Under the pieces are notes generated by a model. That model was not told where the DNA came from, did not search any database, and worked only from the letters and a program-made list of their open reading frames with translations. Shown in pieces: positions 7,305-12,445 of a stretch of DNA of 12,445 bases. Source of the stretch: JBMNSK01 sp050945155 (GTDB lineage Bacteria > Actinomycetota > Coriobacteriia > Coriobacteriales > Eggerthellaceae); assembly GCA_050945155.1 (NCBI GenBank), contig JBMNSK010000039.1:1-12445 (forward strand). Direction: 5' to 3'. A program made the position numbers and the translations under genes. Every line of letters begins with the position of its first letter. The first letter of the stretch is position 1.

Positions 7305-7856
7305 ATGTTTGAACAGGACTACCTCATGCGCATGCTGTTGCAGCTTCTGGAAGCGATGACGAGGGCAAACCAGCGTGCATCGCGCAATCAAGATCCACGT
7401 GGTGCAGCTGACCTCTTAGAAGGTGCCATTGGAGATGCGCTTGAAATGGATAGCGGCGTTCTGCTTTCGCTTTCTCCTTCCTCCATTGCATCAATCATGA
7501 AAGTTTCTGGAACTGACCCACACGTCATGTCGTATGTTGCCCACACCATGTTGCTTCAGGCAGAGTTTCTCAAGCAATGCCATGAAGATAAAATTGCGCG
7601 GTTGCGCGAGGACCAAGCTAAGGCTATTGCTCAAGCTTATGACATTGATCTTATCCTTGATATGGATGAGTTTAGAAAGATGCTCGAGGCAGAAGATCCG
7701 CAGAAACTTATCTTTGATGCCGTCTGGGATAAACCATCGGAAAATCAGGAAACCGCCGTTGATGAAGAGGAGACTTTCCTGACGAACTATAAGGAAACCG
7801 ACGATGATTTCTTAAAGTCCCTTGGCCTTGAAATTAGTCCAGACGCTGATGAGTAA
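7305..7856 (+). CDS. DUF6483-like protein of unknown function
   Basis: A 183-residue soluble, mostly helical, acidic protein. The N-terminus (M-F-E-Q-D-Y-L-M-R-M-L-L-Q-L-L-E-A) and the central L-L-S-L-S-P-S-S-I segment (residues 53-61) resemble the DUF6483 family of Firmicutes and related bacteria, whose role is unknown. The N-terminal two thirds looks like a helical, possibly TPR-like bundle. The last 40 residues are rich in Asp and Glu and likely disordered. There is no signal peptide, membrane helix or catalytic motif. The ATG at 7305 is preceded by GGGAAGGA (7287-7294). It begins 88 bases after ruvB and may be read through from the ruv operon, since no terminator is seen between them. The family call is from memory of the pattern and moderately secure; no function can be assigned. 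Confidence 0.7.
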   Translation: MFEQDYLMRMLLQLLEAMTRANQRASRNQDPRGAADLLEGAIGDALEMDSGVLLSLSPSSIASIMKVSGTDPHVMSYVAHTMLLQAEFLKQCHEDKIARLREDQAKAIAQAYDIDLILDMDEFRKMLEAEDPQKLIFDAVWDKPSENQETAVDEEETFLTNYKETDDDFLKSLGLEISPDADE

Positions 7857-7941
7857 ATGATGTAAAATTACTCCCAATAATGCGGTTTTCTTGAACCTTT
7901 TCATATGTGTATTAAAAGGCGGAAAATAACCGTCTACGAAA

Positions 7942-8016
7942 TGCGCGCAAAAATCTCTTACAGTTTCTCCCCTATTTCTAAAACAACGATGGCAATAAAG
8001 CTCCTTGCGCGCAAAA
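7942..8016. repeat. Two copies of TGCGCGCAAAA
   Basis: The 11-base TGCGCGCAAAA occurs at 7942-7952 and again at 8006-8016. Each contains the self-complementary core TGCGCGCA, and the second copy extends to the perfect 10-base palindrome TTGCGCGCAA (8005-8014). They could be operator sites on DNA or two RNA segments able to pair with each other in the csp leader. Confidence 0.5.
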
Positions 8017-8027
8017 GGGTTGTTTTA
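7979..8027 (+). promoter_or_regulatory. Long hairpin in the csp leader
   Basis: TAAAACAAC (7979-7987) is the perfect complement of GTTGTTTTA (8019-8027). Directly inside the 3' arm, AAGG (8015-8018) pairs with CCTT (8003-8006), so the RNA could form 13 base pairs with a 15-base one-sided bulge and a loop of GCGCGCAA. No T-run follows, so it is not a terminator. Confidence 0.5.
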
Positions 8028-8083
8028 AGCCGCGACATTTGCATGCCGTATCCGCTTATGCGGAACCGTTAGGAGGAGAGGAA

Positions 8084-8287
8084 ATGGCTCAAGGAACTGT
8101 AAAGTGGTTCAATCCTGAAAAGGGGTATGGATTCATATCCCAGGACGAAGGTGAAGACCTTTTTGTTCATTTCTCAGAAATTCAAATGGATGGTTACAAG
8201 ACTTTAGAAGAAGGAGCTTCCGTTTCTTTTGATGTGCGTGAGGGGCAAAACGGTAAGCTTCAAGCGGCTCACGTCGTAAAGCTTTAA
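8084..8287 (+). CDS. Cold-shock domain protein (CspA family)
   Basis: A 67-residue single cold-shock domain, the standard length for CspA-type RNA chaperones. It starts M-A-Q-G-T-V-K-W-F-N and carries RNP1 (K-G-Y-G-F-I, residues 13-18) and RNP2 (D-L-F-V-H-F, 25-30), whose aromatic residues bind single-stranded RNA or DNA. The protein acts in the cytoplasm, melting RNA secondary structure. The ATG at 8084 is preferred over an in-frame TTG at 8039 because the family N-terminus begins there and the near-perfect ribosome binding site AGGAGGAGAGG (8071-8081) precedes it. It is a single-gene unit, with a long structured leader upstream and a strong terminator downstream. It may be cold-induced or constitutive; the sequence cannot tell. 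Confidence 0.96.
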   Translation: MAQGTVKWFNPEKGYGFISQDEGEDLFVHFSEIQMDGYKTLEEGASVSFDVREGQNGKLQAAHVVKL

Positions 8288-8312
8288 GCTGAATACGACA
8301 AAAACAATCTAG

Positions 8313-8336
8313 AAACCCGCTTCGGCGGGTTTTTTT
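8313..8336 (+). terminator. Intrinsic terminator after csp
   Basis: A perfect 8-bp stem AAACCCGC/GCGGGTTT (8313-8320 with 8325-8332) closes a TTCG tetraloop and runs into seven Ts (8330-8336). It lies 25 bases after the csp stop. Read from the minus strand (the end of queA) the stem lacks a good T-run, so it should act mainly on csp. Confidence 0.94.
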
Positions 8337-8377
8337 ATGGCCAAACTGCCGCGACTCAATACAGGTTGGAGCAAAGC

Positions 8378-9463
8378 CTAGATGATGAGCATGGCATCCC
8401 CAAAGGAAAAGAAGCGATATTGCTCTTCGATGGCATGGTGGTAGGCGTTCATGATATTTTCGCGTGTACTAAAGGCGCTCACAAGCATCATCAGGGTTGA
8501 TCGTGGTACGTGGAAGTTGGTTATCAGCCCATCGATAACATGAAACTTTGATCCGGGCAGTAGATAAAGCTGCGTGGTTTCTCGGTTGCGGGGAAGGAGT
8601 TGCGATTTTTTCTCATCCCAGGCACTTTCAAGGCTTCTTACGCTGGTAGTTCCTACGGCAATGACCCTGCCACCTGCCGCATGAGTCTTTTCAATTGCCT
8701 GAACCGTCTTCTCGGGCACGGTATAAACCTCGGTATGCATACTGTGTTCTCTTGGGTCGTCCTCATCGACAATACGGAAGGTATCAAGACCCACTTCAAG
8801 TTCAACAGTCTCCCAAGCAATTCCCGACGCTTTCAGTTTTTCAATAAGCTCGGGGGTAAAATGCAGGCCTGCAGTTGGTGCTGCCGCCGATGACTCCCTG
8901 CGGGAATAGACGGTCTGGTACATTTCTTCGTCTCCCGTATAGTTTTTGATATAGGGAGGAAGCGGGGTATGGCCTACCGCGTGGAGGGCTTCGTCAAGTG
9001 ACGCGAGAGGTGTGGTCAAGCGAGCTAGGCGCTCACCTTTCGCGGCATCTTTCGCCCAGTCTATTATCTCGGCGCTTAAAGCTATATTGCCGCGCTCATC
9101 GCAGATATCTACAACCGCTGTGGGGCCAGGCTTAAGTCTTCTGCCGGGTTTCACAAGCACTTCCCAGATTGCTGAGGAATTTGTCTTAGGCTCATAGTCA
9201 AACACTTCGCGCAGAAGGAAAACTTCTGCCTGTCCACCGGTCTTGCGCTTATGTCCGAGAAGGCGTGCAGGCATGACACGAGTCTCGTTTGCCACCAGCA
9301 AATCGCCTGGTCGCAGATACTTGTCAATCTCACGAAAGATGCAATCTTCAAGCGCGCCCGTCTTTCTATCCATTACCAAGAGTCGGCAGGCATCACGGAT
9401 GGGCGCTGGCTCTTGCGCGATAAGTTCGGGGGGCAGTTCATAGTCGAAGTCGTTCGTGTTCAT
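8378..9463 (-). CDS. queA: S-adenosylmethionine:tRNA ribosyltransferase-isomerase QueA
   Basis: A 361-residue protein, within the usual length range. QueA transfers and isomerises the ribosyl group of SAM onto preQ1 at tRNA position 34, giving epoxyqueuosine. Family motifs are present in order: F-D-Y-E-L-P-P-E-L-I-A-Q near the start, N-E-T-R-V-M-P-A-R-L (59-68), G-H-T-P-L-P-P-Y-I (164-172), A-A-P-T-A-G-L-H-F (194-202), G-T-T-S-V-R (271-276), L-I-T-N-F-H-V-P-R-S-T-L (313-324), and the terminal Y-R-F-F-S-F-G-D-A-M-L-I. The ATG is preceded by AAAAGGAC at good spacing. It lies 12 bases downstream of queH on the same strand, so the two are almost certainly one transcript. The substrate-making enzyme Tgt is encoded nearby on the other strand. 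Confidence 0.97.
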   Translation of the reverse strand: MNTNDFDYELPPELIAQEPAPIRDACRLLVMDRKTGALEDCIFREIDKYLRPGDLLVANETRVMPARLLGHKRKTGGQAEVFLLREVFDYEPKTNSSAIWEVLVKPGRRLKPGPTAVVDICDERGNIALSAEIIDWAKDAAKGERLARLTTPLASLDEALHAVGHTPLPPYIKNYTGDEEMYQTVYSRRESSAAAPTAGLHFTPELIEKLKASGIAWETVELEVGLDTFRIVDEDDPREHSMHTEVYTVPEKTVQAIEKTHAAGGRVIAVGTTSVRSLESAWDEKKSQLLPRNRETTQLYLLPGSKFHVIDGLITNFHVPRSTLMMLVSAFSTRENIMNAYHHAIEEQYRFFSFGDAMLII

Positions 9464-9475
9464 AGCGTCCTTTTC

Positions 9476-10303
9476 TTAAGTAGAGGGAAGATTATGCGAC
9501 TTTTCACGCTGTTCTTCACGAAGCTGCTTAAGGACAGCATGCTTATAAGCTTGCTTTTTATTGTACGCATCGCGTTTGGCGGCTCGTTCGCGCTGCTCTT
9601 GTGCTTGAGCAGCTCTCAGCGGCGCCTCGGCTTTGCGCTTTGCTTCCTTTTCTGCCTTACGCTTGCGTTTGCGTTCGTCACGCTGTGCATCTGCCTCGGT
9701 GCGTGAAAAACGGCATCCGCAGTAGTTTTGACGGTACATGCCAAGTTCGATACTTTTTCTAGTTGCCTCGTCGAAAAAGTCACGATAGTCACGAAATACA
9801 TAGGCAAGTCCCTGCGCTTGTGCTGCGCGTTTTAATTCTTCTTCGATAATCTCAGTGAACTGAAAAGGGCTTACCGAGAGAGTTGTCGAAATACCATCAA
9901 ACCCCTCGGCGACTGCTCGGGCTGCTGCCTCTTCAAATCTCATGCGGTAACACATACGACACCGCGTCTTGATAAAACGGGGGTCAACCTCTAACGCGGT
10001 CTCAAATTCGCTTGGATTTTCATTGCCGGCTTCTTTGAGCCGTTTTTGCGCATCTTGAAGACCCGCTTCTCCAATTTTTCCGACGGTTTGTTCCCACTTC
10101 ACGCAATCATAAGGGCCCTCTTCAACAGGCACTTCTATAACATGGGCCCACGCGGTCAACGTGTTTAAACGGTGGTCATATTCTTCTTTTGGTTCTATGT
10201 TGCTGTTGAGGTAGGCGAGGGTAACCTCGTGCCCATCCTCTTCTAAAATACGTACGGGCTCAATCGAACAAGGTCCGCAGCACGCATGTAATAAAAGCTT
10301 CAT
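9476..10303 (-). CDS. queH: Epoxyqueuosine reductase QueH with charged C-terminal tail
   Basis: A 275-residue protein beginning M-K-L-L-L-H-A-C-C-G-P-C-S, the signature start of the QueH (DUF208) family. QueH is a non-cobalamin iron-sulfur enzyme that reduces epoxyqueuosine-tRNA to queuosine-tRNA. Conserved cysteines are C8, C9 and C12, then C115 and C118 (C-R-M-C), then C195 and C197 (Y-C-G-C-R-F-S). A stretch of about 35 residues (72-108) before the C-x-x-C looks longer than in typical members. After residue 200 comes a tail of about 75 residues dominated by Lys, Arg, Glu, Ala and Gln, probably a coiled or disordered helix. The start at 10303 is chosen because GGGAGAA precedes it and the family N-terminus begins there; the frame extends 30 codons upstream without family similarity. 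It forms an operon with queA. Confidence 0.94.
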   Translation of the reverse strand: MKLLLHACCGPCSIEPVRILEEDGHEVTLAYLNSNIEPKEEYDHRLNTLTAWAHVIEVPVEEGPYDCVKWEQTVGKIGEAGLQDAQKRLKEAGNENPSEFETALEVDPRFIKTRCRMCYRMRFEEAAARAVAEGFDGISTTLSVSPFQFTEIIEEELKRAAQAQGLAYVFRDYRDFFDEATRKSIELGMYRQNYCGCRFSRTEADAQRDERKRKRKAEKEAKRKAEAPLRAAQAQEQRERAAKRDAYNKKQAYKHAVLKQLREEQREKSHNLPST

Positions 10304-10328
10304 AATTTTCTCCCGTGATTTCCGGTGC

Positions 10329-10358
10329 CTTATACTACCATGAGGAAAAAATTTTCGA
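10329..10358 (-). promoter_or_regulatory. Candidate promoter for queH-queA
   Basis: On the minus strand, TATAAG (complement of 10329-10334, five of six matches) is preceded at 18 bases by TCGAAA (complement of 10353-10358, four of six matches to TTGACA). Transcription would start near 10322, giving a leader of roughly 20 bases with the queH ribosome binding site. Its -10 overlaps the plus-strand -10 at 10331-10336. Confidence 0.45.
10331..10336 (+). promoter_or_regulatory. Candidate -10 element for the HAD-tgt operon
   Basis: TATACT matches TATAAT at five of six positions. No clear -35 is present. A start near 10343 would give a leader of about 33 bases that contains the GGGGAG ribosome binding site (10367-10372). 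It shares the bases TATA with the -10 of the divergent queH promoter. Confidence 0.45.
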
Positions 10359-10375
10359 CCGTATGTGGGGAGCAT

Positions 10376-11305
10376 ATGGAAAAGACAGCGCAAAACACAG
10401 ACACCAGAGTGCCGGCCCAGCCTTCGTATCGAGCGATATATTTTGATTTGGACGGCACCCTATTGCCAATGGATATTGATGACTTTCTGCGTGAGTATTA
10501 TCGACGCATCATCACCTATATCGTGAGTCGCGTTGATGTTGACCCCGATAAGTTCAAAGAAGCGCTTAATAAAGGTGTTCGAGCCATGGGCACTCATGCG
10601 AGCACTATTACAAACGAAGAGGCTTTTTGGGATGCTTTCTTTGAGACTATGGACCGCAATAAGACCGATTGGCAGGCACTCTTTCTTGAGTTTTACCAAA
10701 CGGATTTCGGAAACATCGGTATAGGAGTTGATGCCAATCCGGCTGCAAGGCAAGCCATTGAAACTCTGACTGAAAAAGGCTACCCGCTTGTTTTAGTTAC
10801 CATGCCCATGTTTCCTGAACCGGCTGTAGAATGGCGTCTGACTTGGGCAGGAATCAACCCCGCATTGTTCGGTCGCCTTACGACCTTCGATAACTCACGG
10901 GCGACAAAGCCGCGCCTGGAATATTATGCTGAAAACTTCCTTGCCGCCGGACTCGCTCCTGAGGATGTCCTTATGGTTGGCAATAACACCCGTGAAGATT
11001 TGGCAGTGCTTGACTATGGAGCTGATGCCTATCTGGTAACTGACTTTCTCATTAACCCGAATGACTTCAATATCGCTACGGTAAAACATGGAAGCCTTAA
11101 AGACTTTGCCGCATGGGTAGAAACACTTCCGAACTGCGAAAATCCGGCATTAGATATTGAGACGGGGCTCGTTGATAGCAATCGTTGCCGAAAGTTTGAA
11201 GAAGAGATTACGCAAAAGGCTGCTGCTGCGGTTGCGCGTGGTAAGGCTGCTGCTGAAGCTGCGGCGGCAGAAGCAACAGCAACCGATGACTCCAGAAAGG
11301 ACTAG
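10376..11305 (+). CDS. HAD-superfamily hydrolase
   Basis: A 309-residue cytoplasmic protein, probably a phosphatase of the haloacid dehalogenase superfamily. Motif I is F-D-L-D-G-T-L-L (nucleophile Asp24, acid Asp26), motif II is Thr142 in V-L-V-T-M, motif III is Lys178 in A-T-K-P-R, and motif IV is V-G-N-N-T-R-E-D-L (201-209). In motif IV the first acidic position is Asn and the later Asp208 remains. A large helical cap (about 30-125) lies between motifs I and II. The last 35 residues are Ala/Glu/Lys-rich low complexity. The substrate is unknown. The ATG at 10376 has GGGGAG three bases upstream; in-frame starts at 10325 (GTG) and 10340 (ATG) fall before or at the candidate promoter and are less likely. 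Its stop is two bases before the tgt start, so the two are coupled. A link to queuosine metabolism is only inferred. Confidence 0.88.
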   Translation: MEKTAQNTDTRVPAQPSYRAIYFDLDGTLLPMDIDDFLREYYRRIITYIVSRVDVDPDKFKEALNKGVRAMGTHASTITNEEAFWDAFFETMDRNKTDWQALFLEFYQTDFGNIGIGVDANPAARQAIETLTEKGYPLVLVTMPMFPEPAVEWRLTWAGINPALFGRLTTFDNSRATKPRLEYYAENFLAAGLAPEDVLMVGNNTREDLAVLDYGADAYLVTDFLINPNDFNIATVKHGSLKDFAAWVETLPNCENPALDIETGLVDSNRCRKFEEEITQKAAAAVARGKAAAEAAAAEATATDDSRKD

Positions 11306-11307
11306 TT

Positions 11308-12445
11308 TTGGCGCTTTTCGATTGTACGATTGACGCTGCAAGTGGAAATGCGCGCGCCCTTTCATTCGAAACTGCGCATGGGGTCTTTAAGACGCCCATG
11401 TTTATGCCGGTAGGGACGAGCGCCACGGTAAAAGGACTTAGCGTCGAGGAGCTCTACAAACTCAATGCCCAAGTGGTGCTTGCAAATACCTACCACCTGG
11501 CCATGCGTCCTGGGGCCGACCTTATCGAAGAAGCAGGCGGTTTGCACGCTTTTATGCACTACGATGGCCCGATGCTGACCGATTCGGGCGGTTTTCAGAT
11601 ATTCAGCTTGGCGGATACCTGCAAGCTTGACGATGATGGCGTTACCTTCAACTCCATTTACGATGGCGCTCATGTGCACTGGACACCTGAGATCAATATG
11701 GAGATACAAGAAAAACTCGGAGCCGATATTGCAATGCAGCTTGACCAGTGTCCTCCCATACCGGCTTCGTATGATTTTGTGGAACGTGCGGTTGATTTGT
11801 CTGCTCAGTGGGCAAAGCGCTGTCTTCGTGCTCACCAACGCCAAGATCAAACGCTTTTTGGAATTGTCCAAGGTGGCATACACCTTGATTTACGATTCGA
11901 GTCCATTCGTCGCTTGGTTGAGATAGAAAACGAAAACCTTGCGCGTGGAGGCCGCCGCTTCGGGGGATTTGGTATCGGAGGGTACTCGGTTGGCGAAGAG
12001 CACTCCGTGATGTTTCAGACTCTTGGAGAGGTAGCACGAGCTCTTCCCTATGACCGCCCTCGGTATCTTATGGGTGTTGGCAATCCGACTACCCTGGTAC
12101 GTGCGGTGGGCGAGGGCGTTGACATGTTCGATTGTGTGCTTCCGACACGAACTGCACGCATGGGTACGGCGTTTTCCAGTACGGGGCGTATGAATATGCG
12201 TAATGCGCAATATATCCACGACTTTGGTCCGATTGACAGCCATTGCACGTGCTATACCTGCCAAAATCACAGCCGTTCCTATATTCGTCACCTCGTTAAG
12301 CAAGGCGAAATGCTCGGCGGCATCCTTTTATCCATCCATAACCTTCACTTTCTTATTCATCTTATGGAAGAAGCTCGCCGTGCTGTGCTTGCCGATTCCT
12401 ACCAGGAATTTGAGGATAGATGGATGGCATCTCCGGCTGCGGCAG
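11308..12445 (+). CDS. tgt: tRNA-guanine(34) transglycosylase Tgt (3' end cut by window)
   Basis: An open frame of 379 codons runs to the window end with no stop. It exchanges guanine 34 for preQ1 in tRNAs with GUN anticodons. Visible: the substrate-binding Asp92 in T-D-S-G-G-F-Q; the G-I-V-Q-G-G motif; the nucleophile, probably Asp275, in D-M-F-D-C-V-L-P-T-R; and the zinc site C313-x-C315-x-x-C318 with His344 in S-I-H-N-L-H-F. These place the enzyme in the bacterial preQ1-using group. The start is a TTG at 11308: there is no nearby ATG in a sensible position, and AAGGA (11297-11301) sits six bases upstream, inside the end of the HAD gene. Almost the whole protein is present, as bacterial Tgt is typically about 370-400 residues. 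In many genomes yajC and secDF follow, which cannot be seen here. Confidence 0.96.
   Translation, partial: MALFDCTIDAASGNARALSFETAHGVFKTPMFMPVGTSATVKGLSVEELYKLNAQVVLANTYHLAMRPGADLIEEAGGLHAFMHYDGPMLTDSGGFQIFSLADTCKLDDDGVTFNSIYDGAHVHWTPEINMEIQEKLGADIAMQLDQCPPIPASYDFVERAVDLSAQWAKRCLRAHQRQDQTLFGIVQGGIHLDLRFESIRRLVEIENENLARGGRRFGGFGIGGYSVGEEHSVMFQTLGEVARALPYDRPRYLMGVGNPTTLVRAVGEGVDMFDCVLPTRTARMGTAFSSTGRMNMRNAQYIHDFGPIDSHCTCYTCQNHSRSYIRHLVKQGEMLGGILLSIHNLHFLIHLMEEARRAVLADSYQEFEDRWMASPAAA

Larger units (their letters stand above)
7857..8083 (+). promoter_or_regulatory. Gene-free structured leader region upstream of csp
   Basis: This 227-base stretch holds no credible gene but is dense in inverted repeats. 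CCTTTT (7896-7901) pairs with AAAAGG (7914-7919), inside CGGTT (7883-7887) with AACCG (7928-7932). A nine-base stem joins 7979-7987 to 8019-8027. TCCGC-ttat-GCGGA lies at 8051-8064. TCTCCCCT (7966-7973) can pair with the ribosome binding site at 8071-8079. A weak promoter candidate is TTGAAC (7891-7896) with TAAAAG (7913-7918) at 16 bases, each four of six matches, which would give a leader of about 160 bases. Long structured leaders that sense temperature are known for cspA-type genes, so a similar role is inferred here. Confidence 0.5.

Noticed and set aside
7883..7932. Nested stems as an intrinsic terminator for the DUF6483 gene
   Set aside because: No T-run follows either stem and the stems are short. 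They are better described as leader or intergenic structure of unknown role.
9251..9706. Plus-strand 151-codon open frame with hydrophobic stretches, opposite queA/queH
   Set aside because: It lies wholly antisense to two well-supported genes. Its hydrophobic part comes from reading the complement of Lys/Arg/Glu/Ala-rich codons in the QueH tail. No ribosome binding site or family similarity.
10304..10375. preQ1 riboswitch upstream of the queuosine genes
   Set aside because: The region is only 72 bases between the two start codons. I could not find the preQ1-I hairpin with its C-rich loop and A-rich tail, or a preQ1-II pattern, on either strand.
11362..11883. Minus-strand 173-codon open frame
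   Set aside because: It is antisense to tgt, whose frame carries all catalytic and zinc motifs. No recognisable domain and no start signal.
1..12445. CRISPR arrays, tRNA/rRNA genes, insertion sequences, phage or defence genes
   Set aside because: No regularly spaced repeats, no tRNA-like folds with CCA or T-loop sequences, no transposase or integrase motifs and no terminal inverted repeats with target duplications were seen.

Overview
This is a bacterial chromosomal housekeeping segment of roughly balanced base composition. It is densely coded, with 12 protein genes (two cut by the window edges), no RNA genes and no mobile elements. The mix of YebC/RuvCAB, QueA/QueH/Tgt, a DUF6483-like protein and an actinobacterial-looking NAD+ DNA ligase suggests a moderate-GC member of the Coriobacteriia (Eggerthellaceae or Atopobiaceae type). 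That placement rests on general resemblance, not on a search.

Layout. Positions 1-207 are the 3' end of an NAD(P)H-hydrate repair enzyme. Positions 297-4004 hold a plus-strand group: an HdeD-type membrane protein, ligA, and a ModA-like lipoprotein that starts one base after the ligA stop. Positions 4100-4861 are yebC, with its own extended -10 promoter and a strong UUCG-loop terminator. Positions 4955-7216 are ruvC-ruvA-ruvB, the Holliday-junction processing set; ruvC appears to be read from a promoter so close to its ATG that the mRNA should be leaderless. Positions 7305-7856 encode a DUF6483-like acidic protein. Positions 7857-8083 are a gene-free leader rich in inverted repeats, ahead of a cold-shock protein gene (8084-8287) that ends in a second UUCG terminator. 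On the minus strand, queH-queA (10303 to 8378) form a two-gene operon. On the plus strand, a HAD-family phosphatase gene and tgt (10376 to beyond the window end) form another. The two operons diverge from a short region where the -10 elements of both promoters overlap.

How the genes fit together. Many bacteria carry ruvC-ruvA-ruvB-queA-tgt as one block. Here the block is recognisable but broken up: DUF6483 and csp lie after ruvB, queA is inverted and paired with queH, and an HAD gene precedes tgt. Tgt inserts preQ1 into tRNA, QueA adds the epoxycyclopentane ring, and QueH reduces epoxyqueuosine to queuosine, so the last three steps of the queuosine pathway are all present. Nothing in the window looks like a clearly new defence or mobile system. 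The best leads are regulatory (the csp leader, the leaderless ruvC start, the overlapping divergent promoter) and a few lineage-type protein extensions.
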